Assembly: GCA_003427395.1 (NCBI GenBank)
Contig: BFEA01001070.1
Coordinates: 51,428 to 89,038 of the forward strand
Direction: 5' to 3'
Length of the DNA stretch: 37,611 nt
Source: Chara braunii
Lineage: Eukaryota; Streptophyta; Charophyceae; Charales; Characeae
Below are positions 12,001 through 22,837 of this stretch, piece by piece. The translations under genes and the position numbers were made by a program. The first letter of the stretch is position 1. Every line of letters starts with the position of its first letter. The notes beneath the pieces were generated by a model, which made no database searches, was not told the DNA's origin, and saw only the letters and a program-made list of their open reading frames with translations.

Positions 12001-14266
12001 AATCAAGAAAACGAAAACGGGGTTTTTATGGGGTTGATATGATACAAGCGAAAAGGGTACGAAAGATAGCATGGGTTCGGGAAGTGGTTGGTCACAAACG
12101 TCTATGTTGCATAACGTACACGTACAGGGCCTTTCCATACGAAACGTACAGGTAATATCTGTACTAGATGTGTACGGGAATCTGTATGGGAATCTGTACG
12201 TCTTGTACGCCCCTGTACGAAGAAAAAAAAAAGTCATCACAGAAATCCGAAGACAGCATATGTGATGCAACAACACAAAACAAGCAACAGTTGGGTGAAC
12301 ATCATTTGCAGATCCTTATTAGGTTATGAGGGGAAAAAAAACAATATTGGGTTAAAAAAAAAAAAAAAAAGGTCGTATGTGGCCCTTAGCGTACGAGTAC
12401 AAAAGTATGAATCCGTACTCGTACGAGGGTGCGCACAAGCAGCAACGCCGGTCTAACGTGGTAAATCTCGACTCCATACATGAGTCCCGGCTCACTCCCT
12501 CCTCCTTAATCAAAATGCAAGTTCAGGGACACAACGTTGTTAATCACAGAATTGTCACAGGGACAAAATGGCTATGGCCGGGTAGCAAAGAGATTGGGTG
12601 ACGTGTGAAGACGCATGCGACCGATGTCTCTGGTTGTCGGCAACCAGCCTAATGCAACACAGGACCAATCGCCACGTGGCACTCGCGCGCGAGAGGGGAG
12701 AGAGGGAAAAGTCGGCCACGATCCCCAACCTCACACGTAGTGCCGAGATAGGCAAGGGTCGGGTAAAAAAAAAGGAAATCAACAGACTCATGCATTCAGG
12801 CAGACGTTTGAGGCCCCCACACTCCCAGAGTTGCGCCCACATGCGCCTTACACCCGTGACCTCATTCCACATCTATACATCCATCTATCTTGAACAACAA
12901 AGCATTCAACAGCCATAGACCCTCCTAACCAACATTATGCATGCGACTTAGTCTACTGCACACACCACACTTGGCTGGAGCAGCGCTAGGTTGGAGCAGC
13001 ACTGCTGGGAAAGGAGCAAGGACAGAAGGAGGAAGAATACCAGGACTAGGAACGGGGAGCTCCAGAGGTACGTACCTGGCTATGGTCGTTTCCATCTTTA
13101 TCACCTTGGTGGACGCTGCAGCAAGAGGGCCCCAGCAGGGGTTAGAGCTACACCAAGAAGCTTCGAGGCAGAGTCAGGCACGGTGGCCTGAGCTAGAGCA
13201 GCCATAGCTTCTTGAGTTGTCTTCTGCACATGAGAGCAAGGCCCTAGCAGTCCGCCATAGCCTAGGCTTTCAAGAAGAGGAAGGAGAAGGGTGGCCATAG
13301 CTATGGTGGACCTCATATGATACCTGCACTAGAAGAGGGATTCCGACATCTATTCTGGTTCGGCCATTTAACATTATTTGTATTATTTCTTGTTTGAAAA
13401 AGAGAGGAGGAGATAAGGAGGAGGAGAGTGGTTGGCGAAGAAGAAGAGCATTATCATTGGTCTATGCTGGTGTACTTCATCTTCTTCTTCTTTCTTTCTT
13501 CTTGTTCGTCTTCTTTTCCTCTCTCTCCTCTCAAGCTCAGTCATTTCGTTTTGCAATTTGACGGCATACTACTTTTTGATGACTGTGTACTTTGAAATTG
13601 GCCAGGATCATCACACTACTGTTGAGGAAAAGTGGAATGCATAAGGTCTTATTCAATGTCCACCCAGATTTTTGGATTGCGAAACTATACTCACGTTGAT
13701 CATAAATGTCCACAAGCTCTATTTCTAGGTATAATTCGGAAAATGAGAATGCACCTATTATTGATTGGCCCATAAATTAGTGCTTATGGATACCGCCTCC
13801 AATCACGGAACCCAAGCATCTGGAAAACTGAAAGGTGGTCCATCTGAAAATCTCATTGTCATACTGTGGCTGCCCAGCTGTGTGAAAAGTACACACACAC
13901 TGGAGATTGGAGTGGGACTAGGATCGGGCTTCCGCAACTCCAGATAATACTCAAAGCCTCGAAAATCTGATGCCGTCGTCCATACTGAGCTGTATGAAAG
14001 GTCATCACTCCCAATGTAGATCAGTAAAAAGAGAACCTGAAATTCAGATTGACCAAACCACCGCCATCCATCTTTCAGCAGCCAGCAAGGGCTCCACACA
14101 TTGATCCAGACATTGGACATGCAAAGCTCACATCACAACACTCAAGACTCCACAGGAAAAAGACATCCCAAAAAGACAGATTCAGCGAATATTCAAAAAA
14201 GAGCAAAGCCAAGGAGGAGAAAGGAAAGCAGGAAAGAAGAAGAAGAATGAAGAACCAAAGGAAACA

Positions 14267-14312
<46 letters not shown>

Positions 14313-15018
14313 AAGAAGAAGAAGAAGAAGAAGAAGAATGAGAAGAAGAAGAAGAAGAAGAGGACGATGACTATGGCGGAAAGAAAAGGCCCTGGGAAAG
14401 AGAAAGAGAATCCTCGTCTATCCCGAAAGTCTTGGATAGGTAATTCGATTTAATCATGTGTAACTTCCTACCGAAGTCCAAGCAAGGCATTGCAAAATGT
14501 GTGCAAAGGGGGAAGAGGACCTCACTTTCTCTGTTAATATATCAGACCCGCACTATTATCGCATGAAGACGCTATCTAAGGTTGATGATAATCTCTGGTT
14601 AAAAGATGAGACTGGAACTCGGGCAAAGACCGGTTTTCGACCAGGTGTTTCAAATTGGGCAGGGCTTTGACAGGGACAGGGTTCGAATGGATCAAATTGG
14701 GCAGGGCTTTGACAGGGACAGGGTTTGAATGGATCAAATTGGGCAGGGNTTTGACAGGGACAGGGTTTGAATGGATCAAATTGGGCAGGGCTTTGACAGG
14801 GACAGGGTTTGAATGGATCGAGGATTCATGAATGGATCGGGACTTATAGGCAGGCGGGAACGTGTTTTTGTATATTTAGTGGTGTTGATGGGATTGTCTG
14901 TTGCTCGCTGTGTTACCAACTTACTAGCCTGTCGGCCCGGGTTGCCTCAGATTGGACCGGGTGGCCCGGCCAGGCCAGGTCCGCGCAAAGGTCGGTCAAG
15001 GTCCCAGGCAATCCCAGC

Positions 15019-15028
<10 letters not shown>
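9029..15028. repeat. 6.0-kb direct repeat, copy B
   Basis: This matches 2887-8886 base for base by eye wherever called. It differs in having clustered Ns at its left end (9196-9468), where copy A has clean bases. It shares with copy A the N at 14749 (= 8607). The right end passes into a much longer A tract than copy A does. A real recent tandem duplication and an assembler duplication are both possible; the shared N favours the latter. Confidence 0.95.

Positions 15029-15092
<64 letters not shown>
15021..15092. repeat. 72-base poly-A tract
   Basis: An uninterrupted run of A, in place of the interrupted A-rich sequence that follows copy A. Its length is unreliable in a draft assembly. I see no retroposon coding sequence 5' of it to make it a retroposition tail. 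Confidence 0.85.
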
Positions 15093-15095
<3 letters not shown>

Positions 15096-15849
15096 ATGTT
15101 ATGCAGATTTGATTTGCTATGGAATTCGGGATAGAAAATAAAAATAAAATATTAAATCTTAGCATATAACCCTTTAATGCCCCTTTCGAACCAGGCTTAT
15201 ACCCCATCGACACCCTTTGGTGGGATATCACCAAACTCAAAGGTAAGCCCAGATTTGGGCACGTCTCAGCGGGCGCGGAATTGTCCCACTGTCAACCAAA
15301 AAAGAAAAAACACGAAAAAAACAAGACCCCGTTTTTGGTGTTGCCCGAAGCCCCAGGCGGGTCATCCCCCGTGCAAGTCGGTCGCCCGACTCGCTCGGCC
15401 GGGCGGCCTGGGTCGGGCTCTCTGGGAACATAGGTAACTCGTAAATTTTGTATATTCTGCTGTTGTNAAGTTGATTGTCGGCACTGTAAGGCGCCGGCGC
15501 AGGTTTTCAAATTCTGGCACGGATAGCAGGGTAATTATAGATCTTGCCGATACTCGTTGCCGTCGTGTCGTGATCGACGTACACTTACGCCTGGCCACGT
15601 CANCTCCGTAGTCGCCTCGGCCGCTCAGCGTACCNGGGATGCGCGGAGGCGACGAGCGGGACGCGTGGCGGGTTTCCCTTCCCTTCTGCCGGGAAAAGAT
15701 TGGGGACGTGAAGGGTTGTGGACAGACGGCGGTGGGCGGCGGTGCGCNTGGAGGGATTTTTTTTTTTGTTTATAAAAAGAAAAGAAGAGGGCGACGGCCT
15801 TGAGATATCATCTTTGGACTGACCGGCCCCAGGTAATACAGAATATGAT
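15093..15849. other. No supported gene
   Basis: An AT-rich start (to about 15180) is followed by GC-rich sequence with Ns at 15467, 15603, 15635 and 15748. Open frames up to about 85 codons overlap on both strands. Nothing is recognisable. Confidence 0.5.
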
Positions 15850-16084
15850 NNNNNNNNNNNNNNNNNNNNNNNNNNNNNNNNNNNNNNNNNNNNNNNNNNN
15901 NNNNNNNNNNNNNNNNNNNNNNNNNNNNNNNNNNNNNNNNNNNNNNNNNNNNNNNNNNNNNNNNNNNNNNNNNNNNNNNNNNNNNNNNNNNNNNNNNNNN
16001 NNNNNNNNNNNNNNNNNNNNNNNNNNNNNNNNNNNNNNNNNNNNNNNNNNNNNNNNNNNNNNNNNNNNNNNNNNNNNNNNNNNN
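15850..16084. other. Assembly gap (235 Ns)
   Basis: A continuous N run. The right flank is a CT microsatellite, a common cause of assembly breaks. The true size and content are unknown. Confidence 0.99.
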
Positions 16085-16107
16085 AGTGTCAGACGCTGCG
16101 GAACAGG

Positions 16108-16108
<1 letters not shown>

Positions 16109-16180
<72 letters not shown>
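16109..16180. repeat. CT microsatellite
   Basis: About 35 CT units directly beside the assembly gap. Confidence 0.97.
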
Positions 16181-16181
<1 letters not shown>

Positions 16182-16371
16182 GTGAACGCGCACGCCTCGT
16201 TATACACTTGTCCAGGTGGTCCTGGCCTCAAGCCGATGAATGACTAATCTTACATCTTCTCCATGTGAAATTACGCTGAGCAATTTTGAGGTACTCGGGG
16301 TGAGATTTCGACCTTGAAACGACGAATTTGCCCTTAAAGTTTTGTGTTNACCATTAGACGGGCACCGACGG

Positions 16372-16440
16372 TCGAAAGTAGACCGGCGGGCCTACTCATG
16401 AACTGTTGAAATACAGACCCAAGTTCGATTCCAGACGCAG
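16372..16440 (+). repeat. tRNA-like promoter remnant (SINE-type)
   Basis: AGTTCGATTCC at 16422-16432 matches the tRNA B box (GGTTCGANTCC) at all but the first base. An A-box-like TAGACCGGCGGG lies 43 bp upstream at 16379, the usual tRNA spacing. The T-stem does not pair, so this is not a functional tRNA gene. A decayed tRNA-derived SINE head is the likeliest reading. Confidence 0.35.
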
Positions 16441-17553
16441 TTCGATTAGAAGAAAACAACACTTCTGAATTAACGAGGGCCTTGAATTCCATGATGACAT
16501 CTCATGGCCGTCGCCCTTTCCGACGGAAAAACAGAAAACAAATCAAAACAAAACAAAAAACTTCAAATTGATGCAGGCCGTTCGACGCAACAATCCATGC
16601 ATGCATGGTGTGAAGGTGAGGGCACCGAAACCTCACACAATGACATTAAATGGACAAACAGCATGAGGGGAGGAATAGAGTAGGCGAGATATAGAATGAA
16701 AACCCCGAGCGCGATTGGGCAATTAGAGCTGGTGTAATCTTGAATAACAGAGCCAAAAAGGTGGAATACAGTCAGGCGGAGAGACCCATAGTCGTGTGGT
16801 CCTGTGTGGAAGAACTGTCTATCCAGCACCTGACACGTGGCTCGGCCAATTCGCAGGTACCGGCCATCATCAGAGTGTACGTACTCATTAAGTGAAAGTG
16901 AAAGCGACGGCAAGGAGCGGCAAAGCACTTGTACAAGTTTTTATGAGACGGGTTAACATGTCCAAGGAAACTTAAAACTTGAAAGCATCATGTGCACTGC
17001 ACGCACGCGAGACATCCATCGCAAACAGCCCACGATCGACGCATAAGCGAGACATCCTCCGCATACCTATAGATTATGTACAATAAAAGCTTCGAATTTT
17101 GAAACAATCACACACACACAACACCCGCAAACAACAGTCTAGGATTGACGTCAACATCATTTAGCACCACGTCGTTAAGATATACATGTAGTACAATTCT
17201 AGAAAATCATACGCACGGACTCGACAGAGATCAAATAATATCCATTTTGATTACCGTTCTCGTAAAAAATATCGACATAAAAGACAAAACGGTCTGATAC
17301 TCGCAGGGTTTGATCTTCTCCAGTCGCGTCACTACCGATTGATCTCGTCCAGTCAGCTTCACAACTTCAACTTCATCTTTTCTTCGATTGAGCTCAGTCT
17401 GTGACGTGGCTTGTTTAATCAAAATCATTCACGGCAATGAAATACAAACACGAGGCCGCACCCTCTTGCGATCGCCCAAAACCCGCCGTGCAGTGGTGAT
17501 GATACAGAAATAGCCGATCTAACAAGAAGGCGAGGATTGGGAAATAAGACTGT
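16441..17553. other. No supported gene
   Basis: AT-balanced unique sequence with short frames only (up to 121 codons on the minus strand at 16563-16928, not recognisable). Repeated short phrases (cgcaaacag, gcgagacatcc) at 16985-17060 hint at faint duplication. Confidence 0.5.
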
Positions 17554-17975
17554 GCACTAGTTGCTACCTAGTCAAAAACGATTTCATTTGAAAGTGTTAT
17601 CAGCCCGTTGGGAACGACGACCATAGCCCATCGCAAACAGACAGACCTTTGATCACCTCTTGAGGAAAACCCGAGGACAACGTAAGACACATGCAGCCGT
17701 CAAGAAAACTAAGTTGAAGGCAAAAAAAAAAGGAGACCATTAAAAAAGCAACAAACATTTGCACTAGTTGCTATGGAAAAACCATTTCATTTCATTTCAA
17801 TCATAGCAGCCGGTTGGTAATGACGACCATAGCGACCCCCCCCTCCCCCCCCAAAGCAAACAAACAGACCTCTGATTGGCTTTTCGGAACACAGACGGAG
17901 ACGAAAGACACCTCTTAAGAGGTTGGGGCCGTCAAGAAGGCTAAGTTAGTCGACCAGGAGACCGTTAACAACTTA
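17554..17975. repeat. Old 207-bp tandem duplication
   Basis: Copy 1 (17554-17760) and copy 2 (17761 to about 17975) both begin GCACTAGTTGCTA. They share, in order: catttcattt, agcc(c/g)gttggtaatgacgaccatag, aaacagaca/gacct, gccgtcaagaa and ggagaccgtta. Differences and small indels are numerous, including a C-rich run at 17837-17852 in copy 2, so the duplication is old. Confidence 0.75.
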
Positions 17976-18300
17976 ACACCAACTAAAGAGGTTTGGGCCG
18001 CAATTATTTCACAGACGAAGCTGGCTGTGGCCGTCGCGAAGGAAGCACTAAACTTGAAGAATGCTCTATTGCTTTCTTTTCCGCACTTGGAAATTTTCTT
18101 TTAGCATCTTCTTTTGTTTTTTTCTTGACGTCAGCGGCAAACGGACGGCCACATTTCTCAACAAAATATCATTCACCGAGGCTTCTACAACGTTAAAGAG
18201 CTAGAACCCGTCATCTTGCTTAAGCATCCAATATAAACAGACTCGCTTATCAAAGCTCCCCGCTGGCTGGTCTCTAACACGCTTTTACATGTCGGCCATG
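17976..18300. other. No supported gene
   Basis: Short frames only. Sequence between the tandem duplication and the minisatellite downstream of the Hsp70-like gene. Confidence 0.4.
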
Positions 18301-18409
18301 ATGTCCCTAACCCGCAAAAAACTCCGCATGGTATCCCAAACGGATGACGGGTAGATCGTGCACCACTATCGCCTCCTGTGCATTAATATAACTGCACGCT
18401 GGATTAAGC

Positions 18410-18993
18410 CTGCAGCATGGCAGGCTCGCAACAACGTTGTGAGATGTTTCCGCCTCTCTTCCATCGTCAGAACGACAGCCATCGCTGAGTTCTTCGACCG
18501 TCGTCTTCACCCGAATAAAAAGGCTTCAGCCCGGTCATTCCAAAGCTATACTGAAAATTGCCTTTAGCACATCCATAATTAGCAGCCGTTCGATTGGGGT
18601 GAAGACTGTAATCTCTCGGAATCGCAGGCTCGAAACAACTTACTACTGCGATGATGTCCCAGTATATTAACTCGTCCATCTTGTGAACGGCATCCGTCGC
18701 TTAACTCCCCCCCACTAACCCCCCTGCGACATCGCAGGCTCTTAACAACTTTAGAGCAATTTGCCATCAATTCACACAAATCTCTTAACTCTGCAACTAA
18801 CCCCCCTTGCGACATCGCAGGTTCTCTACAACTTTAGTGCGATTTGACTTCAACTCACCCATCGCTTAGCTCTCCGACTAACACCCCCTGCGACATCGCA
18901 AGCGGTTAACAACCAACTTAGTGCGATTTGCAATCAACTCACCCATCTGTTAACTCTACAGCTAACCCTGCGACATCGCAGGCGGTCTATAAC
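18410..18993. repeat. Palindrome-cored minisatellite 3' of the Hsp70-like gene
   Basis: The core TGCGACATCGCA (inverted repeat TGCGA-nn-TCGCA) occurs at 18725, 18808, 18889 and 18969, spaced 83, 81 and 80 bp. The shared unit text includes 'ggct/ggt..taacaactttagtgcgatttg.catcaactcacccatcgcttaactct'. More diverged units extend left to about 18410 (gcaggctcg-aacaac at 18421 and 18625). The right edge merges with the last codons of the Hsp70-like gene. C-tracts (18708-18724, 18801-18806) separate units. Confidence 0.8.
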
Positions 18994-20952
18994 TTAGTGC
19001 GAAGTGCCATCAACTCTTCCATTTTCGGGACCACGCCCATCGCTGAGCTGTCCAGCCAGCTCAAAACTTGGGTGACAGTCTCCTGGAGAGAGTCCTTCGC
19101 CTCCCCGCTGCTCCTTCGCCTCCCCGCTGCTCAGCTTGCTCAGCTTCTTTTTAACTCGCCTGGCAAGAGCTTCTAAGGAAGATCTGGCATCGCACCGTTT
19201 ACTGACATCTTCATCTGATGACTTGAATCGCTCCGCTTCTTCCGACATCGCCTGGATCTCCATCTTCGACAGCCTGCCTTTGTCAGTGATCGTCGTGCTG
19301 ATCGTTTTGCCCGGCGTGGTGTGACACCGTTTGGCACGGACTGTGAGGTGCACTATCCCGTCCTCGTCGATCCGAAGCACGGCATCAGCTCTCCCTCTCC
19401 CTGCTTCGTCCCGCTTGAATCCGGGAAACTTCACACCTCCAAGAAAACGGTTATCTTTGACAAGAGGGCGCTCTCCTTCGAAGACGGCGAAGTACCCGAT
19501 CGTCTGATTATCAGCAGCCATCGCGTAGGTACGCGAGGCTTCCGCCGGTATGGGTGTGTTCCTTGGTATAACGACGTTCATCTTGCCGAACCGGGTTCGG
19601 ACCCCGAGGCTGAGCGGTGTTACGTCTCGAACTGTGATCTTATCGAGATCGGCACATCGATCACCCCCCAGCATGTCTGCCTTCACGGCAGCTCCGTACG
19701 CCACCGCCTCATCCAGATTGACAGCGATCAACGGCTCTCGACCTTCGAAGAAAAGCTTCAGCAGTTTCTNAATCTTAGGAATGTTGGACGAGCCTCCCAC
19801 TAGAAGAACGTCATCGATCTCGCCCNCTGACAAATTCGCATCCTTCATTGCTGAGTCCACCGAACGGACACATCTATCGAATAGATCNCGATTGATTTCG
19901 NCGAAGTTCGAACGCATGATCTGCAGCTTGATCTTCGACGAGTCCTCTTGAACTTCAGCCCTCGTGTCTGTCGACAGCTTGTGCTTGGCCATTATGCATT
20001 GTTGTCGAAGCTTGAACAACCGTCTTTTGTCGTTGGAGATATCGAGGCCGTGCTTTTCTCGCAGAACCTGCAGTGCGTAATCGAGCAGACGCTGGTCGAA
20101 ATTGATGCCTCCCAAGTGCGTGTCTCCTGCTAATGCCAACACGATGCACTGCGATTGACTAATCGTCATGATGGAGACGTCCAACGTGCCTCCCCCAAGA
20201 TCAAAGACCACGATGGTCTTCTTCTCTTCTTCTTCTTCGTCGTCGTCGTCCTCCTGGCCGCCGCCATCGCCGACCACCTTCTCCTTCTCCCCTCCACTGC
20301 ATAGAAGATCAACGTCATTGTTGCCGTGGACCTTTAGCTTCTTCATCTCTATGTAAGCAATAGCGGCGGCAGTCGGCTCGTTCATCAAGTGAAGAACGTT
20401 CAGTCCTGCGATTTCTCCAGCATCCCTTGTCGCTCTTCGCTGAGCGTCGTTGAAGTGAGCTGGGACGGTGATGACGGCGTTGTTGATCTCACAACCTGCG
20501 GCCTCCTCAGCCATGGCTTTCAACTTCCTAAGCAGTTCTGCCGAGATCGCTTCGGGCAGAAGCTTCTCGACGGTCGATTCCCTGCTCGGTACCACGATCA
20601 CAGGCTCACCGTTAGATCCTCTCTCCACCTTGAATGGCCACCTCTCTAGGTCCCTTTGCACCTCTGCATCGTCGAATCGTCTGCCGAGGATTCTCTTCGA
20701 CTCGTACACGACACAGTTGGGATGCTCCGCTGCCGCCTGTCTAGCCGCTTTACCGATCTCCCGCCCCCTCGCATTGAACGCCACGTAAGATGGGATGATT
20801 CTCTCCCCATCATCGCGGTTTGCAATGACTTCCACGTGTCCGCGGCGACGAATAGCCACACAACAGTTACAGGTCCCCAAGTCGATACCGATGGCCGGAC
20901 CATCGTGTCGGCTGTCCCGGAGATCGACCGGTGGAGGTTGATTGATCACCAT
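18994..20952 (-). CDS. Divergent intronless Hsp70-like chaperone
   Basis: A 652-residue open frame without interruption; the start ATG at 20952 precedes the ATPase domain by only about 20 residues, with no obvious targeting signal. Seen motifs: IDLGT at 23-27, VPAHFNDAQR 163-172, NEPTAAAIAY 191-200, FDLGGGTLDVSI 250-261, VLLVGGSSNIPKI 382-394 and DEAVAYGAAV 414-423. The substrate-binding beta domain starts near TPLSLG (445-450). Likely catalytic residues (D24, K86, E192, D251, T256) are kept. Hsp70s use ATP cycling to bind and release unfolded peptides. Oddities: TTYS after IDLG is T-C-N-C (27-30); an extra acidic, glycine-rich loop at about 206-245; the usual leucine-rich linker is replaced by ITVRDV; the helical lid stops after about residue 606; and there is no EEVD or ER-retention tail. 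Four residues are unresolved (Ns at 19770, 19826, 19888, 19901). Probably cytosolic/nuclear and expressed, but a specialised or neofunctionalised copy; an Hsp70 retrogene is possible because introns are absent. Confidence 0.9.
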   Translation of the reverse strand: MVINQPPPVDLRDSRHDGPAIGIDLGTCNCCVAIRRRGHVEVIANRDDGERIIPSYVAFNARGREIGKAARQAAAEHPNCVVYESKRILGRRFDDAEVQRDLERWPFKVERGSNGEPVIVVPSRESTVEKLLPEAISAELLRKLKAMAEEAAGCEINNAVITVPAHFNDAQRRATRDAGEIAGLNVLHLMNEPTAAAIAYIEMKKLKVHGNNDVDLLCSGGEKEKVVGDGGGQEDDDDEEEEEKKTIVVFDLGGGTLDVSIMTISQSQCIVLALAGDTHLGGINFDQRLLDYALQVLREKHGLDISNDKRRLFKLRQQCIMAKHKLSTDTRAEVQEDSSKIKLQIMRSNFXEINXDLFDRCVRSVDSAMKDANLSXGEIDDVLLVGGSSNIPKIXKLLKLFFEGREPLIAVNLDEAVAYGAAVKADMLGGDRCADLDKITVRDVTPLSLGVRTRFGKMNVVIPRNTPIPAEASRTYAMAADNQTIGYFAVFEGERPLVKDNRFLGGVKFPGFKRDEAGRGRADAVLRIDEDGIVHLTVRAKRCHTTPGKTISTTITDKGRLSKMEIQAMSEEAERFKSSDEDVSKRCDARSSLEALARRVKKKLSKLSSGEAKEQRGGEGLSPGDCHPSFELAGQLSDGRGPENGRVDGTSH

Positions 20953-21021
20953 ATCTAGTGATTCGCACGCGCTCCTTCGCTAACACGGTATCGGAGGATG
21001 AAGCCCCTCTGCTTCGCAACT

Positions 21022-21045
21022 GAAATATGATATAGTAATATAATC
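21022..21045 (-). promoter_or_regulatory. AT-rich candidate core promoter of the Hsp70-like gene
   Basis: Minus-strand TTATATTACTATATCATATT lies about 70-95 bp upstream of the start codon and could provide a TATA element. A second candidate, CTATATAG, is at 21283-21290. The choice between them cannot be made from sequence alone. Confidence 0.3.
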
Positions 21046-21139
21046 AAGCAAACTACAGATACATCAGTTCATCCGCTGCTGAGCTAAAGGACTGCAAAAA
21101 GATGCGCGCCTCTCTCCCCGCCTCCTCAGAGAATGAGAG

Positions 21140-21149
21140 ATTCTCGAAT
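21140..21149. promoter_or_regulatory. Candidate heat-shock element
   Basis: ATTCTCGAAT matches the core nTTCnnGAAn recognised by heat-shock factor, about 190 bp upstream of the Hsp70-like start codon and about 100 bp upstream of the AT-rich core promoter. Only two perfect half-sites are present (three are usual), so support is modest. Confidence 0.35.
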
Positions 21150-21290
21150 GCACAGAGAGAACTCTCCCTCGTCACCCATAGCCATAGCCATAACCTATCC
21201 AACCCTGTGGTTCCTATCGGACCCTACACGCATGTCCGACGCAGTTTGATGTTGTTAACCGTGGTGAGACTCCTTGTACAGACTATATAG

Positions 21291-21810
21291 AGATTAAGAC
21301 TCAACTCCCGCTTGACCGAATGCTTCAACTCTGGCCGTCGATTTTCATAATCTATACGACCAGAAATCGAGAACTCGGAGAAGTGGGACCTGTCCATAAG
21401 ATGTGAAGAGGTGGAGAGATGAGCAGATGGGGGGGGAAAAAAAAAAGACACGTGATCATGGAGTTAGACATGAAATTAATGACTCGGCGAAGAAGGACGC
21501 TCTGCTGGCGGCGTTGTGTTGGGTTTAGGACTGACGGTGGGTAGATTCGCGGTTGAAGGGAACAAAGCTAGGGAAAAGTTATGAGACCTCCCCGCGCCCC
21601 AGAAAGGTGTCCCCCTCCAAATGGTGAAGTGCATGCATTTGGGTATTCGATTAAGTCCAGGTTCAACCAGACCGGGGTTAGTTTTTGCTCTTTCCATGTT
21701 TGCGAGCCTGACCGGATCGCTCTGTTTTCTTGTTTCTCTCTTGAAATGGACGCCGGTTTCGAACTCACGATTGCCGACGTGAAAGGGTCGTACGGTCTCC
21801 CGGATTTTCA
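21291..21810. other. No supported gene; possible repeat-derived sequence
   Basis: Short frames only. Minus-strand GAGTTCGAAACC (21752-21763) resembles a tRNA B box, so part of this stretch may be SINE-derived. A G9/A9 run lies at 21430-21447. Confidence 0.35.
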
Positions 21811-21814
21811 CGAA

Positions 21815-21887
21815 GTCCATCTGGCGCAATGGTAGATAGTTTATGACCATCACTGAACACATCATGAGCTCGAAGCTCTCTCGGTTT
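21815..21887 (+). repeat. tRNA-like promoter remnant (SINE-type)
   Basis: An A-box-like TGGCGCAATGG at 21822 is followed 45 bp later by a B-box-like sequence centred on GAGCTCGAAGCTC (21866-21878). The spacing equals that of tRNA genes, but the stems pair poorly. Likely a decayed tRNA-derived SINE head; a chance match is possible. Confidence 0.3.
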
Positions 21888-22099
21888 GTTTTCTCACCGC
21901 CTCATAGGCCGTAGCCAATTGGATTCGGGGCCGACGGGCCCATTTTCTTTTTTCCCCCTGTTTGATGAGCGAAGAAACTTTTCTCTCATACGCCGAAGGA
22001 ACCAGAAGGCAAGTCCCACTTACGCGTACTCTTCATTTCTGATCCTAGATTACGAAGATCAACCGCCAGCCATGAAGAATCCAAGCTAGTGCGACTCGT

Positions 22100-22335
22100 C
22101 CCCAGGGGACCCCACAAAGTCCCGAATAGTAGCTGAGCTCCTGGAAACCAGCTCCAGTGTCCCTTTTAGTGAGATAAAACTTCTCCAAAACAGGAGAAAT
22201 GGGGGAGCGAAAGAGCTTTCCATGTCCCAAAACCACTTCCTGGACATCTGAGTGCCTGGAACCTCGTCTGGTGCAATCACTCCTGTGCAATCACTCCTGA
22301 TAACCAGTCTAACCACTGAGCTACATCAACCGGAT
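22100..22335 (-). repeat. tRNA-derived SINE, minus strand
   Basis: Reading the minus strand, TGTAGCTCAGTGGTTAGA (A box TAGCTCAGTGG at 22323-22313) is followed by GGTTCCAGGCAC (22263-22252) in the B-box place. The A-to-B distance is 60 bp but includes a perfect 14-bp tandem duplication (GTGCAATCACTCCT twice on the plus strand, 22271-22298). Without it the distance is 46, the tRNA norm. About 150 bp of non-tRNA body follows on the minus strand. The 3' boundary and target-site duplication are not defined. Confidence 0.5.
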
Positions 22336-22339
22336 CTAA

Positions 22340-22830
22340 CCTGATTGTCTGAGAGTCTGAGATAACGGAGGAGCGAAATAACTGATTATTGCGGTTGTCC
22401 CAGATGACTTTCATCAAAATAGCTCTTTTTCTTTTTTCTTTTTTCTTTTTTTTTTCTGTTGTTGTAGAAGCCGGACTCCCGACACACGGGGTTACTGCCA
22501 CAGCTATTGGCTGTCCTAGACACTCCCTTACGCTTTGTAAGACCACCTCCCTATCCATCCTCTCGGCAGTTCTCCTAGTGCACCCCTATCCGTACTATCT
22601 TACCTCAGCATTGAGTACTCAGGACTATCAGCATGCTATTGACGTGAGGATGGGATGGGAGGTGGTCTCATATTCCAGGACACCCACAGCCTACTGCTCC
22701 AGGTGATCACTGTGTACTCAGTGACTGGCCTCTACAACACCATGGACTTATTTAAAATATATTAAAAAAAAAAAAAAAAAAGGCTATCAGCATGCTACTT
22801 CAGAGGGCGACTACGACCAGAGCAGTTCTA
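22340..22830. other. No supported gene; T- and A-rich runs
   Basis: It contains a pyrimidine run (22425-22456, T-rich with C) and an 18-A run near 22764-22781. Frames up to 105 codons are not recognisable. Confidence 0.4.
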
Positions 22831-22837
22831 GGCACGG

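Noticed and set aside
2887-15092. LINE element with poly-A tail
   Set aside because: The 6-kb unit ends in A but contains no reverse transcriptase or endonuclease motif in any frame.
15770-16243. Frames of about 150 codons on both strands
   Set aside because: Most codons are in the N gap and the rest in a CT microsatellite.
19136-20958. Several plus-strand frames opposite the Hsp70-like gene
   Set aside because: They are antisense shadows of a conserved coding sequence.
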